A program made the translations under genes and the position numbers. A stretch of 64,000 bases of DNA from BJGV01 sp964196335 (lineage in GTDB: Bacteria > Pseudomonadota > Gammaproteobacteria > Burkholderiales > Nitrosomonadaceae). The notes under the pieces were generated by a model. That model had not been told where the DNA came from. It saw only the letters and a program-made list of their open reading frames with translations, and did not search any database. Shown piece after piece: positions 9,681-18,243 of this stretch (the first letter of the stretch is position 1; every line of letters starts with the position of its first letter). Location: the NCBI GenBank assembly GCA_965238155.1, contig OZ250175.1:1426001-1490000 (forward strand). The letters run 5' to 3'.

Positions 9681-10139
9681 CTAATCCGGAATAATCAAAA
9701 TATCAGAAGTTTTCTCCTCTGATCTGGTCCATAGAATAATACTCTCAAATAATGAGTCCAGTCGTTCTTTGTTTTCTCCTTTAAAACTACACTCCCATAT
9801 AACCAATACCCTGTAACCGATGTCAGTAATCTGTCTGATCACTTCAGCATCCCGTTTCACATTTGCACTGATTTTGTTTTTCCAGAATTTGGTGTTGGTC
9901 TTTGGTAATTTAAAATAATTACAATTATGCATGTGCCAAAAGCATCCGTGAACAAATACTGCCACACGGTATTTTGATAACACCACGTCTGGTTTACCCG
10001 GAAGTAATTTATTTTTGAGACTATATCGCAGCCCTCTGTGGTGGAGCTCTTTTCTGACACGTAATTCTGGCTTGGTATTGCTGTTCCTGATAGCCGCCAT
10101 GTTACGGCTTCTGGTCTGACGGTCATGTACATCAGTCAT
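9681..10139 (-). CDS. vsr: Very short patch repair endonuclease Vsr
   Basis: 152 aa. It nicks 5' of T in T:G mismatches that arise by deamination of 5-methylcytosine. The family signature is clear: RSRNMAAIRNSNTKPE (about 10-25), catalytic Asp in GKPDVVL (about 48-54), and zinc-binding HGCFWHMHNC (about 64-73). It follows the cytosine methyltransferase by about 20 bp on the same strand, the standard protective pairing. Confidence 0.94.
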   Translation of the reverse strand: MTDVHDRQTRSRNMAAIRNSNTKPELRVRKELHHRGLRYSLKNKLLPGKPDVVLSKYRVAVFVHGCFWHMHNCNYFKLPKTNTKFWKNKISANVKRDAEVIRQITDIGYRVLVIWECSFKGENKERLDSLFESIILWTRSEEKTSDILIIPD

Positions 10140-10159
10140 GATCGATTCCTGAAATTCAA

Positions 10160-11251
10160 TTATTTCTTCCTTTGTGCTCCGGCTCTTTTCAAAGCTGCCA
10201 ACATTGATCCGGCCACCTCTCTCACAACCGGTACAGCAACTGAATTTCCGAATTGCTTATATGCCTGTGTATCTGAAACAGCGTTTACAATAAAATCTTC
10301 CGGGAATCCCTGTAAATTTGCACATTCACGTGGTGTGAGTTTCCGTGGTCTTTTTTGTAAATGGCTCTGATCAATCAGTATTTCACTACCATCTTTGTAA
10401 TATCTCGCACTCAAAGTATTTGTATACTGATCAGATTTTTTAAATACGCTATATCCGAAACCGTTTCCTTTACTTTTATGTTCAGACTTCCTCCTCTGAT
10501 GTCCGTCAAGCAGTCTCTGAGAAATCGTATATTTTGAATCAACGGTTTTATCCGATTCCAGTATATCTCCTACAGTCGTTTTAGTTTTTGGAGGATCAGG
10601 CCAATTAAATATTTTACTAAAATCCACTCCTTTTAATCTCTGTTTATTAAAGCCGACAATAAATATTCGCTCTCTGTTCTGAGGTACTCCAAAATCACCA
10701 GCACGAAGTACTTTGTAATAAGCCTGGTAGTTAAGCTTGTGATTCAAAGTACAACGCGCTTCATCAGACATCGGGACATCGTCAGGAATACTGTGAGAAT
10801 ACTCACCCCCCAAGGTATCCATAATAATTCTTAGCGTCTCACCATGATTATGCCCCCTGAGTTGTTTAACGTTCTCCAGGAGAAATGCGTCAGGCTTACA
10901 GATAGAAAGGATTCGCTGAATCTCAAAAAACATAGTACCGCGGGTGTCATTGAATCCTCCCTTCAGGCCTGCCTGAGAAAATGCCTGACACGGAAATCCA
11001 GCCAGCAATATATTAAGTTTCTTACTACCCTTCATAAAATGCTTATTAATATCTCTGGCAGAAATTTCCGTAATATCGCCGTGTGGAAGTTCACCAAAAT
11101 TTGCAGCATAGGTCTTCTGAGCAAACCTGTCCCATTCTGATGAAAAAATACAATGGCCTCCGGACTGTTGAAAAGCAAGGCGAATCCCCCCGATCCCGGC
11201 AAACAGATCAATGAAGCTAAATAAATGCTTATCATCTTTCATCATATTCAT
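10160..11251 (-). CDS. DNA (cytosine-5-)-methyltransferase
   Basis: 363 aa. Motif I FIDLFAGIGGIRLAF (about 12-26), motif IV GFPCQAFSQAG with catalytic Cys (about 90-100), motif VI ENVKQL, motif VIII QNRERIFIVGF and motif X near GNSVAVPVV. Preceding vsr makes a Dcm/Vsr-type unit. No restriction endonuclease gene is recognised next to it, so it may be an orphan epigenetic methylase. The recognition sequence cannot be read from the protein. Confidence 0.93.
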   Translation of the reverse strand: MNMMKDDKHLFSFIDLFAGIGGIRLAFQQSGGHCIFSSEWDRFAQKTYAANFGELPHGDITEISARDINKHFMKGSKKLNILLAGFPCQAFSQAGLKGGFNDTRGTMFFEIQRILSICKPDAFLLENVKQLRGHNHGETLRIIMDTLGGEYSHSIPDDVPMSDEARCTLNHKLNYQAYYKVLRAGDFGVPQNRERIFIVGFNKQRLKGVDFSKIFNWPDPPKTKTTVGDILESDKTVDSKYTISQRLLDGHQRRKSEHKSKGNGFGYSVFKKSDQYTNTLSARYYKDGSEILIDQSHLQKRPRKLTPRECANLQGFPEDFIVNAVSDTQAYKQFGNSVAVPVVREVAGSMLAALKRAGAQRKK

Positions 11252-11279
11252 TACTAAATAGATGCTCTCACTTTCGCGC

Positions 11280-11468
11280 CTAAATTTGTGTCACAGTCTC
11301 ATAACCAACACCCCAGTTATCAGTGTCAACCTCATCTATAACCACGTAAGTTTTTTGTGGGTCTTTATTCAAAACTTCATTTAGTAGTTTTGATATGCCA
11401 GCAACTAACTGCTTTTTTTGTTTGGATGTCACACCTTCCTTCACTATTTTAATATTTACGTATGGCAT
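11280..11468 (-). CDS. 4-oxalocrotonate tautomerase family protein
   Basis: 62 aa, the usual monomer size. The catalytic N-terminal proline (MPYVNIKIVKEG) and the GVTSKQKKQLVAGI helix match the family. It interconverts enol and keto forms of unsaturated oxo-acids; the physiological substrate is not evident. It lies alone between the methyltransferase and the antiporter on the minus strand. Confidence 0.88.
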   Translation of the reverse strand: MPYVNIKIVKEGVTSKQKKQLVAGISKLLNEVLNKDPQKTYVVIDEVDTDNWGVGYETVTQI

Positions 11469-11523
11469 TTACCTTCACCTTATATTAGAAAAAACTTTAC
11501 TATCTTTTTTTCTAAATAATCAT

Positions 11524-12744
11524 TTAGTTTTTAGCATAGTTATTTGCTAGCCGGCCTATTGTGAGGCCTTGTACTATTATTGAAAATACCACTATACAAT
11601 AGGTGATAAGCAGTAGCATATCGCGTACATTACTATCCGGCAAAGAGAGAACCAGTGCAACGGATAAGCCACCACGCAACCCACCCCAGGTCAAAATGGG
11701 AACTGTACCCCGTGAAAATTCTTTGAACGTTTTGAATATAGTAACTGGAAGCAAAACAAGTATGAAGCGAATCAATAACAACACCGGAATCATCATGATT
11801 CCAGCGTAGAATGCTGAAATATCTGAACTCACCAGCAATAACTCAAAACCTATCAGTATAAATAGCAATACATTCAAGATTTCGTCTACCAACTCCCAGA
11901 ATCCACTCAAATAGTCACGCGTTTGCTGTGACATAGCTTTTGAGTGTGCCAAATTGCCAATTATAAGTCCTGAAACAACCATGGCTATTGGTCCGGAAAG
12001 GTGCATATAGCGCGCGAGCTCATATCCACCCATCACTAAGGCTAAGGTGAGCAATACTTCAACTTTGTAATTATCTACATGATACATCAGAAAATATACA
12101 ATAAAGCCCAGAGCAAGTCCCAGCACGACACCTCCAATCACTTCTTCAATAAATAAAGTGATCACATGTGAAGCCTCAGCATGCCCTTGTGCCAGTACGC
12201 CTAGTAGTGCTGTGAAGATAACTACCGCCATACCGTCGTTAAATAAGGACTCTCCGACTACATTAATTTCTAATGACTTTGGAATTCCGGCTTTTTTCAG
12301 AATGGCCAGAACGGCAATCGGATCTGTCGGAGAAATAAGCGCTCCGAACAAAAGCGCATAGATAATATCTATCTGGATATCAAAGGCAGCAAGTAAGTAG
12401 TACAGAGCATAGCCAACAGCAAATGTTGAACACAAAGTTCCAAGTAATGCCATGGTAAGAATCATCAGTCTGTGCTCTTTGAGCAATGCCCAATCCACAT
12501 GCAAAGCACCAGCAAACAGAAGAAAACTCAACATGCCATGCATAACAGTATCCGAAAAATCCAGTCTGGTTAATACTGGTCTTATCAATTCGGATGCTCC
12601 CGGAATCAGCATCATACCTACAGAGGTGGCCATGGCCAGAACCATTACACCAATGGTAGTGGGCAGCTTAATGAAGCGATAGTTCACATAAGCAAACAAG
12701 GCGCATAACGACATTAATATACTTGATATGGTAATAATACCCAT
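11524..12744 (-). CDS. Na+/H+ antiporter, CPA1/NhaP family
   Basis: 406 aa polytopic inner-membrane protein with about 12 hydrophobic segments. The CPA1 core motifs are present: ALISPTDPIAVLAIL (about 135-149) and GESLFNDGMAVV (about 164-175), which hold the ion-binding ND pair. The WGGLRGGLSVALVLSL segment near residue 350 is also typical. It would exchange Na+ (or K+) for H+ in pH and salt homeostasis. No long regulatory C-terminal tail. Confidence 0.92.
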   Translation of the reverse strand: MGIITISSILMSLCALFAYVNYRFIKLPTTIGVMVLAMATSVGMMLIPGASELIRPVLTRLDFSDTVMHGMLSFLLFAGALHVDWALLKEHRLMILTMALLGTLCSTFAVGYALYYLLAAFDIQIDIIYALLFGALISPTDPIAVLAILKKAGIPKSLEINVVGESLFNDGMAVVIFTALLGVLAQGHAEASHVITLFIEEVIGGVVLGLALGFIVYFLMYHVDNYKVEVLLTLALVMGGYELARYMHLSGPIAMVVSGLIIGNLAHSKAMSQQTRDYLSGFWELVDEILNVLLFILIGFELLLVSSDISAFYAGIMMIPVLLLIRFILVLLPVTIFKTFKEFSRGTVPILTWGGLRGGLSVALVLSLPDSNVRDMLLLITYCIVVFSIIVQGLTIGRLANNYAKN

Positions 12745-13092
12745 AAACTACCGCCCCTCAACTTAGTTACAAAACATATGAGATACTTTGTGTCAGAAGT
12801 CTACCCAAAATTCACTGACTCTCCCTGCCTATAAGTGATACCAAGGCCACTAATAAACTGGTTATCATCACCGCACAGTTTTACCACAGCACTGCTCTGA
12901 GCATCCTACGATAACTTTTCCCAACGTACTTCTGACCAGTATTAACTTGCCTGGTAAGCTGCTAGCGGCATAAAACGACTGTTATCACTTCTTTGCTTGA
13001 AGATTAATACTGTATTTGTTGTACCTTCCTGAATGCCTGCTTCTGGCACAAAGCAGACGTTCACCAGGTGACAGTCTCATGTAGTTACATTA
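12745..13092. other. Intergenic stretch with one palindrome
   Basis: About 350 bp between the antiporter start and the HNH gene end. Apart from the palindromic repeat copy at 13031-13063, no coding potential or recognisable site was seen. Confidence 0.6.
13031..13063 (+). repeat. 33-bp palindromic repeat, copy 1
   Basis: Imperfect copy (loop TCTGGCAC). Family consensus arms are GAATGTCCGCTTT and AAAGCGGACATTC around TGGCAC. This is the leftmost copy seen; none was found in positions 1-13000. Confidence 0.85.
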
Positions 13093-13395
13093 TTAAATTT
13101 TGGTAGGGCCATTGTTTGTCTTGTTAGCTGTGACGATACAAGCGAGTTCACCAGACCCCTTACAGGCATAATTTTGCCACTGTAGGGGGCGAAGGTTATT
13201 TAAGTCACCTGAAGCTACGTGGTCTACAAATTCAATATGGTCAATTTCCCATCCATACTGGGAATTTCTATTACTATAGTGTGAAAAATACATCCATGCA
13301 CCACACTCATCTTTTCTGTACTCATCCGGATTGTTGCTTCCGGACACTTGTCCTTTGGCCCAAACATCACTAATTATTTTTTCATCGAAGGGCAT
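13093..13395 (-). CDS. HNH endonuclease domain protein
   Basis: 100 aa from the ATG at 13393-13395, chosen because AAAGGAAA lies just upstream; an in-frame extension to 13494 lacks such a site. The HNH core is GWEIDHIEFVDHVASGDLNN followed by LRPLQWQNY (about residues 49-76), with the conserved DH pair. Small stand-alone HNH proteins of this type are common; whether it is active as a nuclease is not known. Codon use is A+T rich like its neighbours. Confidence 0.75.
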   Translation of the reverse strand: MPFDEKIISDVWAKGQVSGSNNPDEYRKDECGAWMYFSHYSNRNSQYGWEIDHIEFVDHVASGDLNNLRPLQWQNYACKGSGELACIVTANKTNNGPTKI

Positions 13396-13527
13396 GATAA
13401 GGTTTCCTTTTATTAACGTTTCATTCCCTCTATTCCGATAATAGGAGAGCGATTTACCAATAACACTTTTAGCAATAATTTTAGTTCGTTTCATATAGAT
13501 AAGTTTACGCTGTTTTTTTCAAAAGAT

Positions 13528-13561
13528 TGAATGTTCACTTTTGGCACAAAGCAGACATTCA
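13528..13561 (+). repeat. 33-bp palindromic repeat, copy 2
   Basis: Between the HNH gene start and the 13608-14117 gene. Left arm partly degraded (GTTCAC for GTCCGC). Confidence 0.85.
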
Positions 13562-13607
13562 ACTTTTGAGATAATCGGGTATAACAAGTAGAAGGCATTT
13601 ACACATA

Positions 13608-14117
13608 TTATTGAAACTCAGAATACTTATTGCTAACTTTCCAGATAAGATTTTGTGGAGGCAATTCCCCCTTGATCAAAGGTGCCTTATAGCATGCTGA
13701 AAATAATTCTCCTGGTTTGAGTATTTTGTCTGTTGAATATGGCGTAGTGTTCTCGCTATGATAGCCTATAGAATATTCGCCTTGATAGCTTAGAAAGGAT
13801 TCATAATCAACAATACTGCTGCTGTAACCCTTTTCTGTAGCAATGATATTCCAACTAACCTTATTAACTATTTTTTTACTTCCATTTGTAATTTTAAAAG
13901 ATAGCGGGGAATCTTTGCCACAAGAATCAGGGACATATGAAACAACTACTGAAACTGATTCTTGTTCCTTTTCACTATGGCCTGAAACTATATAGTCAAT
14001 TAACGCTACCATACCAATACCAACTAAAAGAACAGATAATAAAATTCCCGTTTGCTTTGGAAAAATAAATAATAAAGCTATTACTACTAATGTTAAAGCC
14101 CATATCATCTGAACCAC
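13608..14117 (-). CDS. Hypothetical membrane-anchored protein (169 aa)
   Basis: Two N-terminal hydrophobic segments (about residues 4-19 and 23-44), then a soluble domain of about 120 residues rich in Ser, Tyr and beta-type sequence (SVSVVVSYVPDSC, KPGELFSACYKAP). The two Cys residues could form a disulfide if the domain is periplasmic. No family recognised. It is bounded by palindromes, as are most genes in this stretch. Confidence 0.65.
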   Translation of the reverse strand: MVQMIWALTLVVIALLFIFPKQTGILLSVLLVGIGMVALIDYIVSGHSEKEQESVSVVVSYVPDSCGKDSPLSFKITNGSKKIVNKVSWNIIATEKGYSSSIVDYESFLSYQGEYSIGYHSENTTPYSTDKILKPGELFSACYKAPLIKGELPPQNLIWKVSNKYSEFQ

Positions 14118-14357
14118 CGATTTATTCTTTTGGCATCAACAATAATTACCTTGTTCATTATCGCCTCTCCTTCTGGCCGACACTTCAAATATGCCTATAC
14201 TATATCAGCGTACTGCGGCAATAAGTGACTATATACTCGTAAATACTATTCACAGTTCTTATAATTAAATTGGAGTTATTTTACTTAAATAACCACCACC
14301 TTGGTATTAAGTATTAAAGTCTCCCGGATTGGGAGTTATAGAGCGAGTAAAGAGTAA

Positions 14358-14509
14358 GGCGGCGGGAATCGAATTGTAGCCTGTAACGGTTGCCACAGGC
14401 CGGTCTATATTTTTTTCTAAGGGCCAACCAAATATACTATTAAATTTATTGGATGCTACTGAACTGCTATAGACGCGAACGTCCGCTTTTGGAACAAAGC
14501 GGACGTTCA
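14358..14509 (+). repeat. Composite repeat type A, copy A1
   Basis: Starts with GGCGGCGGGAATCGAA, the complement of a tRNA/tmRNA T-arm and acceptor 3' end. It continues with TTGTAGCCTGTAAC, then the block near CAAATATACTATTAAATT and GGATGCTACTGAAC, and ends with a palindrome at 14477-14509. Confidence 0.8.
14477..14509 (+). repeat. 33-bp palindromic repeat, copy 3 (end of A1)
   Basis: Nearly perfect stem; loop reads TGGAAC. Confidence 0.85.
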
Positions 14510-14522
14510 CTAGTTGCTGTCT

Positions 14523-14855
14523 CTAATACGTAGCTTTATTTTCCTGATGGTGTTTCTTATATTTCTCTCTCATTGCAATATGGTGGTTCTTAGCTTCTTC
14601 CTTAGTTACTTTTCCGTCACTATTAGCATCCATTTTTTTAAAACGTCTTTCTGCTTTAGCTGAAAATTCTTCATGACTAATTACACCATCACTATTGGTA
14701 TCTGTTCTTTCAAACATTTTTCCTTTATGGCTACTACATCCTTTACCCTCACCTCCCTCAGCGAAAGTGGTTGTTATGCTCCCGAAAAAGATTGCGACTA
14801 ACGCTATGACAGTAAAAATTGTGGCATAAGTATTTTGTGATAATATTTTTTCCAT
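14523..14855 (-). CDS. Secreted EF-hand calcium-binding protein
   Basis: 110 aa. Hydrophobic signal segment at about residues 12-32 ending in TTTFA, then two EF-hand loops: DTNSDGVISHEE (about 52-63) and DANSDGKVTKEE (about 75-86). Both have the Asp-x-Asn-x-Asp-Gly ligand pattern. The tail is His/Lys rich (HHIAMREKYKKHH). Probably a periplasmic Ca2+ binder; partner unknown. Confidence 0.82.
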   Translation of the reverse strand: MEKILSQNTYATIFTVIALVAIFFGSITTTFAEGGEGKGCSSHKGKMFERTDTNSDGVISHEEFSAKAERRFKKMDANSDGKVTKEEAKNHHIAMREKYKKHHQENKATY

Positions 14856-14985
14856 AGTAGTCTTCCTAAAAGTTAATATTTTGATATACAGTGTTTAGAT
14901 TACAAATGTCTATGAATATCCATCTCTGGTGCATAACGAATACCTTTTGTAATATGTAGTTTTAATTTCAACTTGCTGGTATTTG

Positions 14986-15525
14986 TTACATTTCAAACTT
15001 GATAGTTTTGTTGAAACCACTATTTTTTAGTATGGCAATTAAGGTGCAACTAGTCTCTCTCCGTTTAGTAATTATCCTGGAAACCAGCAACCATTGCCGA
15101 TATTCCTGTAAAAGCCAGCCGACAGTAATACAAGACATGCCCAAACCAAGGTTCACAATTGATACTAATTGGCCAATTGTCTGTGGGCCAAATATTATGA
15201 ACCCGACCAGACCCGCTAATATGTAAATCTTACCAATTGAAAGCATAAACTGAGCTAACTCCCTCTCACTCAATAGAATAAGAAAGATAAATCCAATGGC
15301 TGTTATCAGGTAGATAAGATAGAAAGGGTTATGGGTCAGGTCATAAACCAGGAATATAAACTCATCAATCAACTGATTAAGGTGAACTCCCAGAATAACG
15401 GCTGCGCCTAAAAATACTGCAACAAATGTACAGGCAACAATAACTTTGGGGTAATTTAATACACTTTTATCTAAACCTGACATATCAAACTGTGATCTGC
15501 AGATACCTGCTTCTATACTCATCAT
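14986..15525 (-). CDS. Hypothetical four-helix membrane protein (179 aa)
   Basis: Strongly hydrophobic segments around residues 27-48, 67-84, 93-112 and 118-138. N-terminus MSIEAG or the internal MSGLDK could be the start. The C-terminal 35 residues are polar and basic. No family recognised. Flanked by the EF-hand gene and a structured intergenic region. Confidence 0.55.
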   Translation of the reverse strand: MMSIEAGICRSQFDMSGLDKSVLNYPKVIVACTFVAVFLGAAVILGVHLNQLIDEFIFLVYDLTHNPFYLIYLITAIGFIFLILLSERELAQFMLSIGKIYILAGLVGFIIFGPQTIGQLVSIVNLGLGMSCITVGWLLQEYRQWLLVSRIITKRRETSCTLIAILKNSGFNKTIKFEM

Positions 15526-15727
15526 AAACTAAATTAATTGCCAGAAGTAAATGAGACCATAAGAACTAATACAAGTTTCCCTAAACCAAAAAAATATATA
15601 GCCAGGTTACATTTCTCTTAAAACTTAACTGAACTGAATGATCATTATTAGTACAAAACAAATATAATTAAAGAAAAAACAATATTTATTTATTTCGCGT
15701 GAACTAAACAGATAAATTGCTATCTAA

Positions 15728-15885
15728 GCTTTATCCCCGTTGGACGGGATATAAGTCCTCTTTCTCGATACCTCCCAATATCAAAATGGAGGCCACCAGA
15801 TTTGAAACCCTGGTGTTGTTGCCCAGTGACCTCTCCAGCAGTCGGTTGCTCCTAATCCGGGCAGCTCACTGGAGGGAGCCACCCT
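15728..15885 (+). ncRNA. Candidate structured RNA (four-hairpin region)
   Basis: A gene-free stretch folds by eye into consecutive stems: TATCC...GGATA at 15732-15751; CCTCC (15771-15775) with GGAGG (15788-15792); CACCAG with CTGGTG (15810-15815); and a perfect 7-bp stem CCAGTGA (15823-15829) with TCACTGG (15866-15872) that encloses further pairing (AGCA...TGCT, GCCC...GGGC). It is far more G+C rich than its surroundings and sits 40 bp upstream of the gene at 15925. Strand is uncertain because stems read on both. No known RNA family was recognised. Confidence 0.4.
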
Positions 15886-15924
15886 AAAATTTGTCCTTAA
15901 TACTCTGTTTTAAGTCAATGGGAT

Positions 15925-16200
15925 ATGCCAAATATTCAAAAAGCGTCAAATCTTGAACTGATAATGGAGCCAATGTTTGACGGAGAATGCCGGATGGTTA
16001 AATCTCTCGTGGACGAAGAACCAGTTGACACCAGATTAATATGCAAATTACTGGCATCAAGAACCGGGAGATTACCCATCAATAAACTTGAGTACTGGTA
16101 TGAGTGGTTTATCGATGAAGCTACTCTTGAAAAAACTTCGGATAAAGACTTATTAAAAAGGCTGCATGATTTCAAATGTAATTACGATAAACCTATGTAA
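15925..16200 (+). CDS. Hypothetical protein (91 aa)
   Basis: Acidic, soluble, no signal peptide; MPNIQKASNLELIMEP at the start and two Cys. ATG at 15925 is preceded by a weak purine-rich stretch. No family recognised. It lies directly downstream of the structured region and is followed by a perfect 18-bp-stem hairpin at 16229-16268. Confidence 0.55.
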   Translation: MPNIQKASNLELIMEPMFDGECRMVKSLVDEEPVDTRLICKLLASRTGRLPINKLEYWYEWFIDEATLEKTSDKDLLKRLHDFKCNYDKPM

Positions 16201-16228
16201 AATATCTAAGAAATAATTTATTCGAGGC

Positions 16229-16268
16229 TTCTGACTGACTGCTTTTGGTAAAAAGCAGTCAGTCAGAA
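16229..16268 (+). repeat. Long perfect hairpin, divergent relative of the palindrome
   Basis: An 18-bp perfect stem (TTCTGACTGACTGCTTTT and its complement) around GGTA. The centre GCTTTTGGTAAAAAGC resembles the palindrome family centre, but the arms differ. Could act as a terminator or mRNA-stabilising hairpin after the 91-aa gene. Confidence 0.7.
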
Positions 16269-16414
16269 ATTAATTTATCTACATGCCTCTCTTTTCCTGA
16301 ACCTTGATTCTTATTTTGTAGCACAGAACACAATAAATAATCTGCTTATTGTATTTTCATGTATAGCCCCAAGTTAATTAGTAGTTATAAGGTAATTTAT
16401 TTAGGAGAACGCTT

Positions 16415-16900
16415 ATGGAAGCATCTATCAAAAAAATTATCCTGGCTACTGATTTTTCAGATATATCTAAAGATGCCAGTTCCCATGCTCTATTATTGGC
16501 CCGAACTAACAAAGCAGAACTCAAGGCCCTGCACGTATTTGATACAAATGCATGGAGTATTCCTGCGCACGATTATTTAGCAGCTGATGCGATCATAGAG
16601 GGCCATCAGGAGGCCATACAAAAAGAAAAAAATACCCTTAAGGAACTAGCAGAATCTTTTGATCAGAAAGTTGAAACTATCTTCAAGGAAGGTGACCCTG
16701 GCCATGAGATCATTCGTGCTGCTGAAGAGGAAAATGCTGATCTGATCGTCCTTGGAACACACGGCTATAAAGGATGGAAACGATTTACACTTGGAAGCGT
16801 TGCAGAGTTGGCTGTCAGGCACGCCCCTTGTGCTGTTCTTACTGTCAGGCCCAAAAGGAAACAAACAAAACTAATAAAGGAGACACCCCATGAAAATTAA
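16415..16900 (+). CDS. Universal stress protein UspA family
   Basis: 161 aa. Start ATG at 16415 follows AGGAG. The family start KIILATDFSDISKDA is at about residues 6-20. The ATP-binding pattern GTHGYKGWKRFTLGSVAE (G-2x-G-9x-G-S type) is at about residues 122-139. Likely an ATP-binding single-domain Usp. Its stop overlaps the start of the next gene by 11 bp, so the two are coupled. Confidence 0.9.
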   Translation: MEASIKKIILATDFSDISKDASSHALLLARTNKAELKALHVFDTNAWSIPAHDYLAADAIIEGHQEAIQKEKNTLKELAESFDQKVETIFKEGDPGHEIIRAAEEENADLIVLGTHGYKGWKRFTLGSVAELAVRHAPCAVLTVRPKRKQTKLIKETPHEN

Positions 16901-17162
16901 AGAAGCATTACTTCATCCTGAAGAAGTGTTTCTAACTCCGAAAGAAGTACTTGATCATCCGGAATTCACAAAAAAACAAAAGATCGAGATACTGCGTAGT
17001 TGGGCATATGAAGTGAACGAATATACGGTTGCGGAAGAGGAAGGGATGGTCTGCGGAGAAGATAAACCTATACATCTAGATGAAATTCATGCTGCTATTC
17101 ATGAATTGACTGGTACAAGTGATATAGAACATCTCGTTCCGACAAAGCAAGGGGGAATATAA
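16890..17162 (+). CDS. Conserved hypothetical protein coupled to UspA (90 aa)
   Basis: Soluble, acidic. PEEVFLTPKEVLDHPEFTKK and KIEILRSWAYEVNEYTVAEE suggest an all-helical small protein; the Gly-rich GMVCGEDKPIHLDEIHAAIH follows. Start ATG lies inside the end of the usp gene and is preceded by AAAGGAGA. Proteins of this pattern are met beside stress genes in other proteobacteria, but I cannot name a family with certainty. Confidence 0.75.
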   Translation: MKIKEALLHPEEVFLTPKEVLDHPEFTKKQKIEILRSWAYEVNEYTVAEEEGMVCGEDKPIHLDEIHAAIHELTGTSDIEHLVPTKQGGI

Positions 17163-17217
17163 GTTTATTTTGAATAAAGCACCAGTAAGAACACCAATAG
17201 CAGAGTATTATTTATTC

Positions 17218-17243
17218 TCATGTGGCACAAAGCAGACATTCAC
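17218..17243 (+). repeat. 33-bp palindromic repeat, half copy
   Basis: Only the loop and right arm remain (GGCACAAAGCAGACATTC), immediately before the SRAP gene end. Confidence 0.6.
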
Positions 17244-17920
17244 TTTGTATCAGATAAACGCTCAATCAGGCCCGCATCATTTCGGAAACCGGATCGATTA
17301 AGTTCACGGGTAACAGGCCATGCTTGCATAGGCTTTTCTTCTTGTGAACTTATTAAGGGAAGCAACTTATCTGGCGAATGTTCCTGCTGAGATAACCAAA
17401 TTGTCCATTGCTCAGAATTCAATATTACAGGCATACGATCATGGATTGGTTCCATGAATGAGTTGGCCTGAGTAGTAATAATGCAGCAACTCTCTACTAC
17501 ATCTCCTTCTTTAGGAGTCCAGGTTTCCCATAGTCCGGCAAACGCCATTAACTCACCTGACCTGAGATTGATATACCACGGTTGTTTTTTATCATTCTCA
17601 GCTTTCCATTCATAGAATCCGGAAGCAGGAATAAGGCATCGTCTACGCTTGAATGCAGCTCTGAATGATGGTTTCGCAGCTACAGTCTCGCCACGTGCAT
17701 TAATTAGCCTGTTACCGATTGTTTTATCTTTTGCCCAGCCTGGGATTAAGCCCCAATACATTAATTTAAGATGCCTGTTCTCATCTTCATCAGCAACAAT
17801 AGAATTAATTGGTGTGGTAGGAGCAATATTCCAGGAAGGAGAGAGATTTAGTTCGCCAGTAAGATCAAAATATTCTTTGATCTTGTTTGGGGTTACATTC
17901 AGTGTAAATCTGCCACACAT
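17240..17920 (-). CDS. SRAP domain protein (YedK/HMCES family)
   Basis: 226 aa. It forms a DNA-protein crosslink with abasic sites in single-stranded DNA. Catalytic Cys2 is in MCGRFTL. The family motifs NARGETVAAKPSFR (about 74-87), LIPASGFYEW (about 96-105) and the conserved His in EPIHDRMPVIL (about 157-167) are present. The gene is divergent from the small coiled-coil gene at 17985, with an inverted repeat between them. Confidence 0.92.
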   Translation of the reverse strand: MCGRFTLNVTPNKIKEYFDLTGELNLSPSWNIAPTTPINSIVADEDENRHLKLMYWGLIPGWAKDKTIGNRLINARGETVAAKPSFRAAFKRRRCLIPASGFYEWKAENDKKQPWYINLRSGELMAFAGLWETWTPKEGDVVESCCIITTQANSFMEPIHDRMPVILNSEQWTIWLSQQEHSPDKLLPLISSQEEKPMQAWPVTRELNRSGFRNDAGLIERLSDTK

Positions 17921-17926
17921 GCGTTA

Positions 17927-17949
17927 AATAGTAACATGCTGTTACTATT
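17927..17949. promoter_or_regulatory. Perfect inverted repeat, probable operator
   Basis: AATAGTAACA and its exact complement TGTTACTATT flank a TGC centre. It lies 7 bp upstream of the SRAP start and 36 bp upstream of the divergent small gene. The TAGTA/TACTA half-sites recall LexA boxes of some gammaproteobacteria, and SRAP genes are often damage-inducible, so LexA is a reasonable guess. Confidence 0.6.
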
Positions 17950-17984
17950 ATCCGGGACAGGAGCTAATTTAAGGAGACAATACA

Positions 17985-18146
17985 ATGTCTAATGGTGAAT
18001 TTGGGGGAATAGAAACTAAATTAAATAATATGAGTTATAGATTAGATTCTATGGAACAAAAAATTAATACCCTGGAAGGCCTTCTTCAACAGATACTAAG
18101 TAAAATAGAAAGTATAGACTATAACGTCTCTCAGGGAAGGATTTAA
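17985..18146 (+). CDS. Small coiled-coil protein (53 aa)
   Basis: ATG at 17985 follows a strong AAGGAGA site. The protein starts MSNGEFGGIETKLNNM and has heptad-like hydrophobic spacing through residues 11-47 (MEQKINTLEGLLQQILSKI), so it probably forms a coiled coil. No family recognised. It shares an upstream inverted repeat with the SRAP gene and may be co-regulated. Confidence 0.65.
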   Translation: MSNGEFGGIETKLNNMSYRLDSMEQKINTLEGLLQQILSKIESIDYNVSQGRI

Positions 18147-18243
18147 CCCTTCCGAATAGTCAATTTCTCAATATTCGTATTTACACCTTCTAAGTGTTTG
18201 TATGGCGAATTAGTACGGTGCCGGTAGTACTCTATTCAACCAA

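Noticed and set aside
14307..14510. 67-aa frame starting MNVRFVPKADVRVYSS
   Set aside because: It is a translation of the palindrome and composite A1. The same peptide pattern arises at other repeat copies, so it is not a gene.
15793..15815. Selenocysteine-tRNA or other tRNA in the structured region
   Set aside because: The TTTCAAA loop on the minus strand suggested one, but the stems and total length do not form a cloverleaf.
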